64,000 nt of DNA. It comes from Mangrovicella endophytica (GTDB lineage Bacteria > Pseudomonadota > Alphaproteobacteria > Rhizobiales > Rhizobiaceae). Under the pieces are notes generated by a model. That model searched no databases. It was not told the DNA's origin and saw nothing but the letters and a program-made list of their open reading frames with translations. Below are positions 38,325 to 48,272 of the stretch, piece after piece. Numbering within the stretch: the first letter of the stretch is position 1; each line of letters starts with the position of its first letter. Position numbers and translations under genes: made by a program. The stretch covers positions 41,634-105,633 of the forward strand of contig NZ_PKMZ01000012.1 of the NCBI RefSeq assembly GCF_002893625.1, written 5' to 3'.

Positions 38325-38505
38325 GCTGGACGCGATCCGCTGCCAAGTGCGGACAAACAGCCTCAGCCACGTTGACGCATCCCGTTGCGGTTCCTGCCGC
38401 CGGTTCACCATCTGAAGCAGGCCTGCCGGCCCGTCGGGCGCCGGCGGCACAACGAAGACACGGGCCCGCTGCTGACGCGGGCGCCGGCCGCGGGATCGAT
38501 CATCC

Positions 38506-39567
38506 ATGACCTCTTCCTCTCCGACCGCCCAGCCCCGGACGATCGGACCGCTGCCGGCGGGCCACCCGCCGGTGAAGACGCCGAAGGTCGGCGTGCTCCT
38601 CGTCAATCTCGGCACGCCCGACGGTACCGACTACAGGCCGATGCGGCGGTACCTGCGCGAGTTCCTGTCCGACCGCCGCGTCATCGAATGGCCGCGCGCC
38701 GTCTGGTACCCGATCCTCTACGGCATCGTCCTCAACACCCGGCCGAAGAAGTCGGGTGCGGCCTATGCGAAGATCTGGAACTACGAACGCGGCGAGTCGC
38801 CGCTGCGCACGTTCACCCGGTCGCAGGGTGAGAAGCTGGCAGAGCGTATGGCGGAGGAGCACGGCGTGGTCGTCGACTGGGCCATGCGCTACGGCCAGCC
38901 GTCCATCGCCGAGCGCGCCGACCGGCTTCTGGCAGCCGGCTGCGACCGTATCCTCGTCTATCCGCTTTACCCGCAATATTCTGCGTCGACGACGGCGACG
39001 GTGAACGACAGCTTCTTCGCGCATATGATGACGAAGCGCTGGATGCCGTCGGTGCGCACGGTGCCGCCCTACCATGACGAGCCGGTCTATATCGACGCGC
39101 TCGCCCGCTCGATCGAGGCGCATCTGGCGACCCTCGACTTCGAGCCGGAGCGGGTGATCGCCTCCTACCATGGCATACCGCAGAGCTACTTCCGCAATGG
39201 CGATCCCTACCATTGCCACTGCCAGAAGACCTCGCGCCTTCTGCAGGAGCGGCTCGGCTGGGCGGACGGGCGGCTGATGACGACCTTCCAGTCGCGCTTC
39301 GGCCCGGAGGAGTGGCTGCAGCCTTACACGGACAAGACCGTCGAGGCGCTGCCCGCACAGGGGATCAAGCGGATCGCCGTTTTCAATCCGGGCTTTGTCT
39401 CCGACTGCCTGGAGACGCTGGAGGAGATCGCCGTCGAGGCCGGCCACATCTTCAAGGAACATGGCGGCGAGCACTTCAGCCACATCCCCTGCCTCAACGA
39501 CAGCGACGCCGGAATGGACGTGATCGAGACCATGGTGCGACGGGAATTGCAGGGCTGGATCGACTGA
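38506..39567 (+). CDS. hemH: ferrochelatase
   Basis: A 353-residue ferrochelatase that inserts Fe2+ into protoporphyrin IX as the last step of heme synthesis. It shows VGVLLVNLGTPDGTD, the metal-binding His in VIASYHGIPQSYF, the active-site region CLNDSDAG and the conserved FQSRFGPEEWLQPYT. The family signature is complete. It starts at ATG 38506. Confidence 0.97.
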   Translation: MTSSSPTAQPRTIGPLPAGHPPVKTPKVGVLLVNLGTPDGTDYRPMRRYLREFLSDRRVIEWPRAVWYPILYGIVLNTRPKKSGAAYAKIWNYERGESPLRTFTRSQGEKLAERMAEEHGVVVDWAMRYGQPSIAERADRLLAAGCDRILVYPLYPQYSASTTATVNDSFFAHMMTKRWMPSVRTVPPYHDEPVYIDALARSIEAHLATLDFEPERVIASYHGIPQSYFRNGDPYHCHCQKTSRLLQERLGWADGRLMTTFQSRFGPEEWLQPYTDKTVEALPAQGIKRIAVFNPGFVSDCLETLEEIAVEAGHIFKEHGGEHFSHIPCLNDSDAGMDVIETMVRRELQGWID

Positions 39568-39651
39568 GGAACAGCTCATGCTTGCACTGACTTCGCCCGC
39601 CGGGCGATAGTCCTCGCGGCGCCACGTCTATGTCGCCGTCTTGGGTGGAGT

Positions 39652-40665
39652 ATGGTCGTGCCGCTGACAGGTCCCGCTATCGTCGTCATCGTTCTGCTGG
39701 TGCTGGCGGTGATCGTGCTGGTCTCGACCGTCAAGATCGTGCCGCAGGGCTATAACTATACGATCGAGAATTTCGGCCGCTACACCCGTACCCTGACGCC
39801 GGGCCTGAACCTGATCCTGCCCTTCGTGGAGCGGGTCGGCCATCGCATGAACATGATGGAGCAGGTGCTCGACGTGCCGACCCAGGAGGTCATCACGCGC
39901 GACAATGCCTCCGTCGCGGCCGACGGCGTCGCCTTCTACCAGATCCTCGATGCGGCGGCGGCGGCCTACGAGGTCGCCGGTCTGCAGAACGCCATCCTCA
40001 ACCTGGTGATGACCAACCTGCGCTCGGTCATGGGCTCGATGGACCTCGACGATCTCCTGTCGAACCGCGACGCGATCTCGGAGCGGATCCTGCGCGTCGT
40101 CGATCAGGCCGCGCACAGCTGGGGCATCAAGATCACGCGTATCGAGCTGAAGGACATCGCCCCGCCCCGCGACCTCGTCGATGCGATGGGCCGGCAGATG
40201 AAGGCCGAACGCGAGAAGCGAGCCGAGGTGCTGGAGGCCGAGGGCAAGCGCAACGCCTCGATCCTGCGGGCCGAGGGCGAGAAGCAGGCGCAGATCCTGG
40301 CGGCGGAAGGCCGGCGCGAGGCTGCCTTTCGCGAGGCGGAAGCACGCGAGCGCCTGGCTGAGGCCGAAGCGACAGCGACGCGGCTCGTCTCGGAAGCCAT
40401 CGCCGCCGGCGACGTGCAGGCGATCAACTACTTCGTCGCGCAGAAATACACCGAGGCTCTCGCCAAGATCGCGTCGGCCAACAACCAGCGCGTCGTCCTG
40501 ATGCCGCTCGAGGCCTCCTCGCTGATCGGCGCCATCGGCGGCATCGCCGAGATCGCCAAGGCCTCGTTCCAGGGCGGCGAGCCGTCACCGGCAGCGCCAA
40601 CGCCTGGCAAGCCGCCGCGCCGCGCCCCGGTCTTCACCACCCGACCCGCTGACGACGACGCATGA
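39652..40665 (+). CDS. qmcA: SPFH/band 7 protein, QmcA type
   Basis: A 337-residue protein with one N-terminal membrane anchor (AIVVIVLLVLAVIVLVS) and a band 7 domain (IVPQGYNYTIENFGRYTRTLTPGLNLILPF). It continues into a long Glu/Ala/Arg coiled coil (~185-260) and a Pro-rich tail. These stomatin-like proteins form membrane microdomain scaffolds and regulate FtsH-type proteases. Its TGA overlaps the ATG of the NfeD gene (40662-40665), the usual partner. Confidence 0.93.
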   Translation: MVVPLTGPAIVVIVLLVLAVIVLVSTVKIVPQGYNYTIENFGRYTRTLTPGLNLILPFVERVGHRMNMMEQVLDVPTQEVITRDNASVAADGVAFYQILDAAAAAYEVAGLQNAILNLVMTNLRSVMGSMDLDDLLSNRDAISERILRVVDQAAHSWGIKITRIELKDIAPPRDLVDAMGRQMKAEREKRAEVLEAEGKRNASILRAEGEKQAQILAAEGRREAAFREAEARERLAEAEATATRLVSEAIAAGDVQAINYFVAQKYTEALAKIASANNQRVVLMPLEASSLIGAIGGIAEIAKASFQGGEPSPAAPTPGKPPRRAPVFTTRPADDDA

Positions 40666-41156
40666 CCCCGCTCGTCGAGTTCGTCACCGGCTATGGCGGC
40701 TACAGCTGGTGGGTCCTGGGCCTCGTCCTGCTCACGCTCGAAGTGCTGGCGCCCGGCGTCTACTTCCTGTTCTTCGGCATCGGCGCGCTGGTCGTCGGCA
40801 CCAATGCTCTCCTCCTGTCGCCATGGTTCGGCTGGATGGAGCAGGTGCTGGCCTTCATCGCAGTCTCGGTGGCGGCAGCGCTCGTCGGCCGCCGCTGGTA
40901 CGGCCCGCGCGCCGAGGAGCGCCAGGGCGAGTCGCTGAACCGGCGCACGGACCGGCTGATCGGCCGCACCGCCACCTTGACCGAGGCGATCGTCGGCGGG
41001 CGCGGGCGGGTCGCGATCGAGGACAGCTGGTGGAGCGTCGAGGGTCCCGACCTTCCGGCAGGGAGCCGGGTGCAGATCACCGGCGCCGAAAGCTCATTGC
41101 TGAAGGTGGCTGCAGCGCCTGACGCTCACGACCTCGGCCAGCGTCACGACGCCTGA
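40662..41156 (+). CDS. NfeD-family membrane protein, partner of QmcA
   Basis: A 164-residue short NfeD with three or four hydrophobic helices (WWVLGLVLLTLEVLAPGVYFLFFGIGALVVG; VLAFIAVSVAAALVG) and a C-terminal OB fold (LIGRTATLTEAIVGGRGRVAIEDSWWSVEGPDLPAGSRVQIT). It pairs with stomatin-like proteins. Translationally coupled to qmcA through ATGA. Confidence 0.93.
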   Translation: MTPLVEFVTGYGGYSWWVLGLVLLTLEVLAPGVYFLFFGIGALVVGTNALLLSPWFGWMEQVLAFIAVSVAAALVGRRWYGPRAEERQGESLNRRTDRLIGRTATLTEAIVGGRGRVAIEDSWWSVEGPDLPAGSRVQITGAESSLLKVAAAPDAHDLGQRHDA

Positions 41157-41184
41157 TCGCTGTGCCGGACGGCTCTTGCCTGTC

Positions 41185-42195
41185 TCAGGCAGCGCCGATG
41201 CGCAGGAGATCGTGCAGGTGGACGATGCCGACCGGCCGCCCCTGCTTCACCACCATCAGCGCGGTGATGTTGGCCTCGTTGAGCATGTCGATCGCCTTGC
41301 CGGTCAGCGTTTCCGGCTCGATCGTCTTCGGATTGCGCGACATCACCTCGTCGACCGTGCGGTCGAGAAGATCATTGCCGATGTGGCGGCGCAGGTCGCC
41401 GTCCGTGACGATGCCGATCAGCCTGTCGTCAGCGACGACGGCAATACAGCCAAAACCCTTGCGCGACATGACGATGATCGCCTCCGACATCGGCGTGCCA
41501 CTGGCGACGATCGGCAGGCGGTCGCCCGAATGCATGATGTCGCCGGCATGGGTCAGCTGAGCACCGAGCTGACCACCGGGATGGAAGACGCGGAAATCGC
41601 CGGCGGTGAAGCCGCGCCGTTCGAGCAGCGCGACGGCAAGTGCATCGCCGAGGGCGAGCTGCATCGTCGTCGACGTCGTCGGAGCCAGACCGTGCGGACA
41701 GGCCTCTTCCGCCCGCGGCAGGACCAGCGCGGTGTCGGCGGCCGTCGCCAGTGCCGAGCTTGGCCGCGAGGTGATCGCGATCAGCGGGATGCGGAAGCGC
41801 CTGGAATAGGCGACGATCCCCTTCAGCTCGGCCGTCTCGCCGGACCAGGACATCGCAAGAATTGCATCGTCGCGCCCGATCATGCCGAGATCGCCGTGCA
41901 CGGCTTCGACCGGATGCACGAAGAAGGCGGGCGTGCCGGTCGAGGCAAAGGTCGCGGCGATCTTGGAGCCGACATGGCCGCTCTTGCCGACACCGGTGAC
42001 GATCAGCCGGCCCTTGACGCCCGCGATCGTTTCCAGTGCCGCCTCGAAAGGCGCCGCCATGTCGCCGGCGAGGCAGACCTGCACGGCGGCGAGCCCGGCA
42101 GCCTCGGTTTCGACCGTTCGCAGAGCCGAGGCAACACCCGGTGTTACGGCTGAGCTCATCGCCACGCTGTTCATCGGATCACCCTGCTTCGTCAT
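41185..42195 (-). CDS. kdsD: arabinose-5-phosphate isomerase (KpsF/GutQ family)
   Basis: A 336-residue protein with a SIS domain (VTGVGKSGHVGSKIAATFASTG; HPVEAVHGDLGMI; AMSWSGETAELKGIV) and two CBS domains (GDIMHSGDRLP; VDEVMSRNPKTIEPETLTG). It converts ribulose-5-phosphate to arabinose-5-phosphate for Kdo and lipopolysaccharide synthesis. AGGGA precedes the ATG at 42195. Convergent with the NfeD gene and divergent from the beta-barrel gene. Other Kdo genes are not in the window. Confidence 0.94.
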   Translation of the reverse strand: MTKQGDPMNSVAMSSAVTPGVASALRTVETEAAGLAAVQVCLAGDMAAPFEAALETIAGVKGRLIVTGVGKSGHVGSKIAATFASTGTPAFFVHPVEAVHGDLGMIGRDDAILAMSWSGETAELKGIVAYSRRFRIPLIAITSRPSSALATAADTALVLPRAEEACPHGLAPTTSTTMQLALGDALAVALLERRGFTAGDFRVFHPGGQLGAQLTHAGDIMHSGDRLPIVASGTPMSEAIIVMSRKGFGCIAVVADDRLIGIVTDGDLRRHIGNDLLDRTVDEVMSRNPKTIEPETLTGKAIDMLNEANITALMVVKQGRPVGIVHLHDLLRIGAA

Positions 42196-42407
42196 CAGTC
42201 CCTACCGGCGTCACGGCCAATCCGGCGAGCGTCTGCGGCGGATCGGCCCCTCCAGCCTCGCAAAGGCTCTACGCCGTCATATGCGGTGCGGCAACTGGAG
42301 CGTCGGACTTCGGCCTCCTCAACGCATCGTTAACCATAGATGTTTACGGTTCGGAAAGACCTGCGGCGGGCGAGCCGAGGCGATGACAGCGCGATCGGCA
42401 ATCGGTA

Positions 42408-44201
42408 ATGGCCCCTCACCGCTCCCTCAACTTGGCGACGACCGGCGTCCTGATCGCCGCGGGCGCCGTCGCCGTACTCGCCGCAACCACCTCGCTGACC
42501 GCTGCGCAGGACGTCGTGCCCGCAACGAACCTGCGCCAGGGCCGCGACATCTCCACTGCGAATGAGGATCTGCGGCCGGCGCTGTCCGGCGCGCCGTCCG
42601 ATGCCGAGCGGCTGACGACCCCGAGCGGTTTTCGAACGGGTCAGGACGACCTCCAGAACCCGCAGGACGATGAGGATTCGACCTTCGACCTCCTGGAGGA
42701 TGCGACGGGCCAGCGCAAACCGCTGGAGACGGCGGCGCCAGATGCCGCGCCGCAGCTGAAGATCGACTTCGAACCCATGAGCGGACCGACCAAGCCGGCG
42801 AGCTTCTCCAACGCACCCGCCTCGGCCGCGGGCGCTGCCGGTGCCAAGGCCGACAAGCGCAAGCGCAAGCCTGGCGACAAGCGAGAGCGGCGACAGGAGC
42901 GAGGGCGCAACGGCAGCCGTTCGGAGGCGACCGACCGGCGGGACGACGCAGAGCTGCGCGGTGCCCAGCCGCTCGATGCGGGCCTGCCCGTCGGCACTGT
43001 GGCCGATCCGCTGCGCGAGGACCGCGCCGGCATCCGCACCAATCTTGCCGCAACCGGTTTGCGCCCGCCGCCGCGCCGGTCGCAGGACGACCCGTTCGCG
43101 CCCGTGGGTCTGCGCGCCGGCAACTTCAACATCTATTCGACCCTCGACCAGTCCGCCGGCTATTCCAGCAATCTCGACAAGAGGCCGAACGGCGTCGGCG
43201 GCGCCTTCAGCGAGACCACGACTTCCTTCCGCCTCCTGTCGGACTGGGCCGAGCATGAGGCGGAGATCAACGCCCTCTTCGGCTATCGCTACAACTTCGG
43301 CGGCGAGGCCAGGCAGGATCCACGCGCCGCAGTGGACGGGCGGCTTCGGCTCGACGTCGACCGACTAACGACGGCAACGCTGCGCGGCGCCATGGAGTAC
43401 CGCCGCGAGGAGCCGAACGAATCGGACGACGACACCGTTTCGGCCGCCGATCGACCGGACATCTTCCGCGGCTCTGCCTCGGCGCAGGTGGAGCGGCATT
43501 TCGGCGACGTCGTCGTCGGCGTGACCGGTGGGTTCAACCGCGAGAGCTACTCCAAGAAGGAGGGCGCTGCCGCCGACGACAGTTTCACGACATACACGGC
43601 GGCGATCCGTGGCGGCTACGAGATCTCGCCGGCGATCAAGCCCTTCGTGGAGGCAAGCCTCGGGCGGCGCGTCTTCGATGACACCGGCGCCGACGGGGTC
43701 GAGCGCGACTCGCTGATCGAGGCGCTGCGCGCGGGCGTCGAAGCCGATTTCGGCGAGAAGCTGTCCGGCGAGGCGGCGGTCGGCTACGCGCAGAACGTTC
43801 CGGACGCCGACGGCCTGCCGACGAAAGGAACGCCGACCTTCGACGCCTCGCTCGCCTGGTCGCCACGCCGCGGTACCGACGTGACGCTCGGCGGCCTCAC
43901 CCGTTTCGACCCGGATGCCTCAAACCTGACGACGAAGGTCGTCTATGAGGGCACGCTGGCGGTGAAGCACCGCGCCACCGCCCGGACCGACGTCACTGCG
44001 GCGCTCTCGACTGCCTTCAGCGATAGCGACGTTCCCGGCGACGACGAGACCACCTATGCCGCCGAGACCGGCTTCACCTACTGGCTGAACCGCACGCTCG
44101 CCTTCACCGGGCTGCTGCGCACCGAGCGCAACGACAGCGCCAACGGGCTGAACGACTACACCGTCAACTCCGCCAAGCTCGGCATCCGACTGCAGCATTG
44201 A
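42408..44201 (+). CDS. outer membrane beta-barrel protein (BBP2_2-like)
   Basis: A 597-residue protein with a signal sequence (LNLATTGVLIAAGAVAVLAATTSLTA). A low-complexity, very charged region (KADKRKRKPGDKRERRQERGR, ~145-190) comes next, then a C-terminal barrel of alternating amphipathic strands (~220-597) beginning at FNIYSTLDQSAGYSSNLD. It ends in LGIRLQH. The family is the rhizobial BBP2_2 outer membrane proteins of unknown cargo. The charged inset is unusual for a barrel protein and could be a periplasmic or cell-wall contact. Confidence 0.85.
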   Translation: MAPHRSLNLATTGVLIAAGAVAVLAATTSLTAAQDVVPATNLRQGRDISTANEDLRPALSGAPSDAERLTTPSGFRTGQDDLQNPQDDEDSTFDLLEDATGQRKPLETAAPDAAPQLKIDFEPMSGPTKPASFSNAPASAAGAAGAKADKRKRKPGDKRERRQERGRNGSRSEATDRRDDAELRGAQPLDAGLPVGTVADPLREDRAGIRTNLAATGLRPPPRRSQDDPFAPVGLRAGNFNIYSTLDQSAGYSSNLDKRPNGVGGAFSETTTSFRLLSDWAEHEAEINALFGYRYNFGGEARQDPRAAVDGRLRLDVDRLTTATLRGAMEYRREEPNESDDDTVSAADRPDIFRGSASAQVERHFGDVVVGVTGGFNRESYSKKEGAAADDSFTTYTAAIRGGYEISPAIKPFVEASLGRRVFDDTGADGVERDSLIEALRAGVEADFGEKLSGEAAVGYAQNVPDADGLPTKGTPTFDASLAWSPRRGTDVTLGGLTRFDPDASNLTTKVVYEGTLAVKHRATARTDVTAALSTAFSDSDVPGDDETTYAAETGFTYWLNRTLAFTGLLRTERNDSANGLNDYTVNSAKLGIRLQH

Positions 44202-44300
44202 GGCAGGCGATGCCGTCGCCTTCAGATCCGCCTGAACGGCGGTCTGTACTGTTGCGACGCCGGCTGGATGAGCCGGCATCCCTTCCTCGGCCAACAGATG

Positions 44301-45203
44301 CTACTGCGCAGCCAATTGCTCGGCCGGCTCGACCGTCTGCAGCAGTTCGCCGATGTCGTCGAAGACGCGGTTGCGAATATCGGGGCGCCAGAGGGCGAAG
44401 GCGACGTTCGCCTGGATGAAGCCTTCCTTCGAACCGCAGTCGAAGGTGCGGCCGGTGAAGTGGTAGCCGTAGAACTCCTGGCTGGCGGCGAGCTTCAGCA
44501 TGCCGTCGGTCAGCTGGATCTCGTTGCCGGCGCCCTTTTCCTGCGTTTCGAGGATCGAGAAGATCTCCGGCTGCAGGATGTAGCGGCCCGAGATGTAGAA
44601 GTTCGACGGCGCTTCGGCGGGCTTCGGCTTTTCCACCATGCCGGTGATGTGGAAGCCGGTACCGACGTCCTCGCCACGCCCGACGATGCCGTATTTCTCG
44701 GTCGACTGCGGGTCGCACTGCTCGACGGAGATGACGTTGCCGCCGGTCTGCTCGTAGAGCTCGACCATGCGGGCGAGGCAGCCGCGCTCGGCCTGCATGA
44801 TCATGTCCGGCAGAAGCAAGGCAAAAGGCTCGCCGCCCACCAGGTCGCGGGCGCACCAGACGGCATGGCCAAGGCCGAGCGGCGCCTGCTGGCGGGTGAA
44901 GCTCGCCGTGCCGGGACGCGGCTGCAGGCTGTCGAGGAGATCGAGCTCCTTCTGCTTGTTGCGCTCCTGCAGGGTGCCGACGAGCTCGACCTGGATGTCG
45001 AAATAGTCTTCGATGACGCCCTTGTTGCGCCCGGTCACGAAGATCAGGTGCTCGATGCCGGCCTCGCGTGCCTCATCCACGACGTATTGGATGACAGGGC
45101 GATCGACGACCGTCAGCATCTCCTTCGGGATCGCCTTGGTGGCGGGCAGGAATCTCGTTCCAAGGCCAGCAACAGGGAAAACGGCCTTGCGCACCTTCTT
45201 CAT
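44301..45203 (-). CDS. galU: UTP-glucose-1-phosphate uridylyltransferase
   Basis: A 300-residue GalU making UDP-glucose, the donor for exopolysaccharide, cyclic glucan and membrane oligosaccharides. The nucleotide-binding N-terminus ([23 protein letters not shown]) and conserved [13 protein letters not shown] and [16 protein letters not shown] stretches are present. It is divergent from the lytic transglycosylase gene across about 200 bases. Confidence 0.97.
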   Translation of the reverse strand: MKKVRKAVFPVAGLGTRFLPATKAIPKEMLTVVDRPVIQYVVDEAREAGIEHLIFVTGRNKGVIEDYFDIQVELVGTLQERNKQKELDLLDSLQPRPGTASFTRQQAPLGLGHAVWCARDLVGGEPFALLLPDMIMQAERGCLARMVELYEQTGGNVISVEQCDPQSTEKYGIVGRGEDVGTGFHITGMVEKPKPAEAPSNFYISGRYILQPEIFSILETQEKGAGNEIQLTDGMLKLAASQEFYGYHFTGRTFDCGSKEGFIQANVAFALWRPDIRNRVFDDIGELLQTVEPAEQLAAQ

Positions 45204-45410
45204 GCATCATGCTCCTTAAGGCGACACGTAAGACGCGCCGCGCCAATCCGTTGCCGGCAACGCCGCGCTTTTGCCCGAAAAGTAGCGAATGAATGCGTAA
45301 CGACCACGGCGGCTTCATGATGAACCGGAAATTTCTGTGGTAAGCAGTCTCTTAACGCCATCGTTCTAGGCTGGGCTTCAAACGTCCCTGCCCTGAGAAG
45401 GAGGTGAACA

Positions 45411-46649
45411 ATGTCCGGAGCCATCTCTATCCGCGCCAAGGCGGCAGCGCTCGCCTGCGCCCTGTCGCTCACACTCGCCGGCTCGCTCGCCAGCACAGGC
45501 GTCGCACATGCCGATGCGGGCTTCCGCAACTGGATCGCGGGCTTCGAGAAGACCGCCGTCGCTGCCGGCATCAGCCGGTCGGTCTATCGGGCCGCCTTTG
45601 CGGGCGTCAGCGATCCCGACCCGGAGGTGATCCAGAAGGCGCAGTTCCAGCCGGAGTTCAAGGACAAGATCTGGGACTATCTCGACAATCGCGTCAACGA
45701 GGACTCGATTGCCGAAGGCCAGCGCATGCGCACGAAGTGGAAGCCCTGGCTCGACCGGATCGAGAAGCGCTTCGGCGTCGACCGCGACATCCTTCTGGCG
45801 ATCTGGTCCATGGAGACCAACTACGGCAAGATCCTGGAGCGCAAGGACGTCATGCGCTCGCTGCCGCGCTCGCTGGCGACCCTCGCCTATCTGGACGACC
45901 GCCGCGCCAAGTTCGCACGCCAGCAGCTGATCGCCGCGCTGAAGATCGTCCAGGCCGGGCATGTCGACGTCGACGGGCTGACCAGCTCCTGGGCCGGCGC
46001 GATGGGACATACGCAGTTCATCCCGACGAGCTACCTGCATTACGCCGCCGACATGGACGGCGACGGCCATGCCAATATCTGGGCGTCCGTGCCGGATGCG
46101 CTGGCGACGGCGGCGAACCTCCTGCGCAAGAATGGCTGGCAGAGCGGGCGGACCTGGGGCTACGAGGTCAGCGTTCCCGCCGGCCTCGGCAGCCGGGCCG
46201 AGCGCACGTCCAAGACGATGGCCGAATGGCGCAAGCTCGGCTTCACCCGCGTGAACGGCCGCGACTTCCCCAGTTCGTCCGAGCGCGCCACGCTGATCCG
46301 TCCGTCGGGCAGCAACGGCCCGGCCTTCCTGATGACCAAGAACTTCTTCGTCATCAAGGCCTACAACAATGCCGACAAATACGCGCTCGCGGTCGGCCAT
46401 CTTGCCGACCGAATTGGAGGCTACGGCCCTCTCGCCCAGGATTGGCCGCGCGGCTATACGCCACTTTCGATGGACGAGCGCTACGAGCTGCAGCAGCGCC
46501 TGACCCATCACGGCCTCTATGATGGCAAGATCGATGGTAAAATCGGATCGAGCTCGAAGACCGCGATCATGGCGTATCAGGAGCGGGCCGGTATCGAACG
46601 CGACGGTAACGCATCGAAGGCGCTGCTGGACTTTCTGAGGAAAAACTGA
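45411..46649 (+). CDS. lytic murein transglycosylase, MltB-like, with peptidoglycan-binding domain
   Basis: A 412-residue exported enzyme: signal peptide (ALACALSLTLAGSLASTGVAHA), SLT2/MltB catalytic domain with the presumed acid Glu in AIWSMETNYG and the family run SSWAGAMGHTQFIPTSYL, then a C-terminal PG_binding_1 domain (MDERYELQQRLTHHGLYDGKIDGKIG). It cleaves glycan strands to 1,6-anhydro-muropeptides. A strong AGAAGGAGGTG precedes the start. The DUF459 gene follows after four bases. Confidence 0.94.
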   Translation: MSGAISIRAKAAALACALSLTLAGSLASTGVAHADAGFRNWIAGFEKTAVAAGISRSVYRAAFAGVSDPDPEVIQKAQFQPEFKDKIWDYLDNRVNEDSIAEGQRMRTKWKPWLDRIEKRFGVDRDILLAIWSMETNYGKILERKDVMRSLPRSLATLAYLDDRRAKFARQQLIAALKIVQAGHVDVDGLTSSWAGAMGHTQFIPTSYLHYAADMDGDGHANIWASVPDALATAANLLRKNGWQSGRTWGYEVSVPAGLGSRAERTSKTMAEWRKLGFTRVNGRDFPSSSERATLIRPSGSNGPAFLMTKNFFVIKAYNNADKYALAVGHLADRIGGYGPLAQDWPRGYTPLSMDERYELQQRLTHHGLYDGKIDGKIGSSSKTAIMAYQERAGIERDGNASKALLDFLRKN

Positions 46650-46653
46650 CGGC

Positions 46654-48171
46654 ATGACCAACGGACGGCTGCAGCAATCGACGCGTTGGCGGATGCACCG
46701 CCGCCTCGCCGCACGTCTGCCAGCCGTCCTTCTCGTCCTTGCGGGGCTTCTGTTGCCCAGCGTGACTGTGGCGCAGGAGCGGCCGCGCACCATCATCGAG
46801 ATGCTCTTCGGCGGCGGAGGCGGCGTGTCACGTTCGCGCCCGCCCGCCCGGGTCGAGCGCCGACAAGCACCGCGCAAGAAGGTAGCTCCCCGCCGCAGCA
46901 AGGCGCTTGCAGCCAAGCGCTCGCGTGAGACGCGGCCAGAGCCCAGTGCGCCGGCCGTGGCCGCCGTGGCGAAGAAGCCGGACGCACGCACCATCCTGGT
47001 CATCGGCGACTTCCTGGCCGACTCCCTGACCAAGGGCCTGACCGACATCTACGCTGCCAATGATGCGGTGCAGATCGTCGGCAAGGTCAACGGTTCGTCC
47101 GGCCTGGTACGCACCGATCACTACGACTGGCAGGGCAAGCTCGGAACCTTCATCGACGAGTTCAAGCCGGCGGCCGTAGTGGTGATGCTCGGCTCCAATG
47201 ACCGGCAGGCGATCACGGGCCTTCCGAGCGGCGCGATACAGCCGCGGACCGATGCCTGGGCCAGCGAATACGGCAAACGCGCGGGGGCACTGGGGCAGAT
47301 CGTCCGCACCAGGAACCTGCCGCTCGTCTGGGTCGGTATGCCTGCCTTCAAGTTCGACAAGATGTCGGAGGACATGCTGTTCCTCAACGACATCTACCGC
47401 AAGGCTGCAGCCGACGCCTCCGGCGAGTTCGTCGACGTCTGGGACGGCTTTGTCGATGCCAATGGCGGCTTCGTCTATTCCGGACCCGACGTCTCGGGCC
47501 AACCGGCGCAGCTGCGCAATTCGGATGGGATCACCATGACCCCGGCGGGCGCCGACAAGCTCGCCTTCTTCGCCGAAAAGGCGCTGACCAAGGTGCTCGG
47601 CACGGGCACAGGCCCGCAGACGACGACGCTGCCTCCGGAGGCGATGGCGAACCTGCAGCTTCCGCCGCTTGCCAATGCGGCCAATGCCGTCACCGTCGCA
47701 CCCGTCGCCCTCAACGATCCCGCACTTGATGGCGGCGACCAGTTGCTTGGCAGCCGGACCGCGCAAGGCTTCTCGCTCGACCCCTCCCCGCGCGAACGGC
47801 TCGTCGTCTCCGGCCTGCCGTCGACGGCTGCCGCGGGACGGGCCGACAATTTTGCATGGGAAGCTAAAGCACCGGCCGTCGCGCCTGATGCCGGCGCTTC
47901 GCCGTCCAGTGCGCGGGGCTCGGTCGACCTGAAGGCCATTCGCGGCTCGAACGGGCTGCAGCCGCCCAAGCAGATGCCGAGCCTGCAGGACGCCATCATC
48001 GAAGACTGGACCAAGCAGTCGGAGGCGGAGAAGGCCAAGGCGCCGGCTGGCCAGGCGGCTGAAGCTCCGGCAGCCGAGACCACGGCGGCCAATGGCGCCG
48101 CCGGTACGGTGCCGGCTGGCCAGACGGCATCGCCTGCGGCAAGCCAGACACCGACAGCATCCGCCGACTGA
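46654..48171 (+). CDS. exported DUF459 SGNH-hydrolase-like protein, catalytic motif altered
   Basis: A 505-residue protein with an N-terminal membrane/signal segment (LAARLPAVLLVLAGLLLPS), a basic linker, an SGNH-like domain (~108-315) and a long Ala/Pro-rich tail. Where block I normally reads GDS it has GDF (47005-47013), and where block V has D-x-x-H it reads DGIT (47524-47535). Block III (MLGSNDRQ) is kept. It may act as a pseudo-esterase or use other residues. Probably co-expressed with the lytic transglycosylase, so a peptidoglycan or polysaccharide role is inferred. Confidence 0.82.
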   Translation: MTNGRLQQSTRWRMHRRLAARLPAVLLVLAGLLLPSVTVAQERPRTIIEMLFGGGGGVSRSRPPARVERRQAPRKKVAPRRSKALAAKRSRETRPEPSAPAVAAVAKKPDARTILVIGDFLADSLTKGLTDIYAANDAVQIVGKVNGSSGLVRTDHYDWQGKLGTFIDEFKPAAVVVMLGSNDRQAITGLPSGAIQPRTDAWASEYGKRAGALGQIVRTRNLPLVWVGMPAFKFDKMSEDMLFLNDIYRKAAADASGEFVDVWDGFVDANGGFVYSGPDVSGQPAQLRNSDGITMTPAGADKLAFFAEKALTKVLGTGTGPQTTTLPPEAMANLQLPPLANAANAVTVAPVALNDPALDGGDQLLGSRTAQGFSLDPSPRERLVVSGLPSTAAAGRADNFAWEAKAPAVAPDAGASPSSARGSVDLKAIRGSNGLQPPKQMPSLQDAIIEDWTKQSEAEKAKAPAGQAAEAPAAETTAANGAAGTVPAGQTASPAASQTPTASAD

Positions 48172-48272
48172 GGCATCTTCACCCCGTCACTTCAGCCGCC
48201 GTTTCCCGTGTTTCAGGACGGAGATCACGGCTGCGGCCGCGCTTTGCCAGCCGCAGCGGTCAGGATCTGCGG

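Noticed and set aside
45378..47048. 556-codon leftward ORF over the lytic transglycosylase
   Set aside because: The rightward gene has a strong ribosome site, a signal peptide and a catalytic motif; the leftward reading has none.
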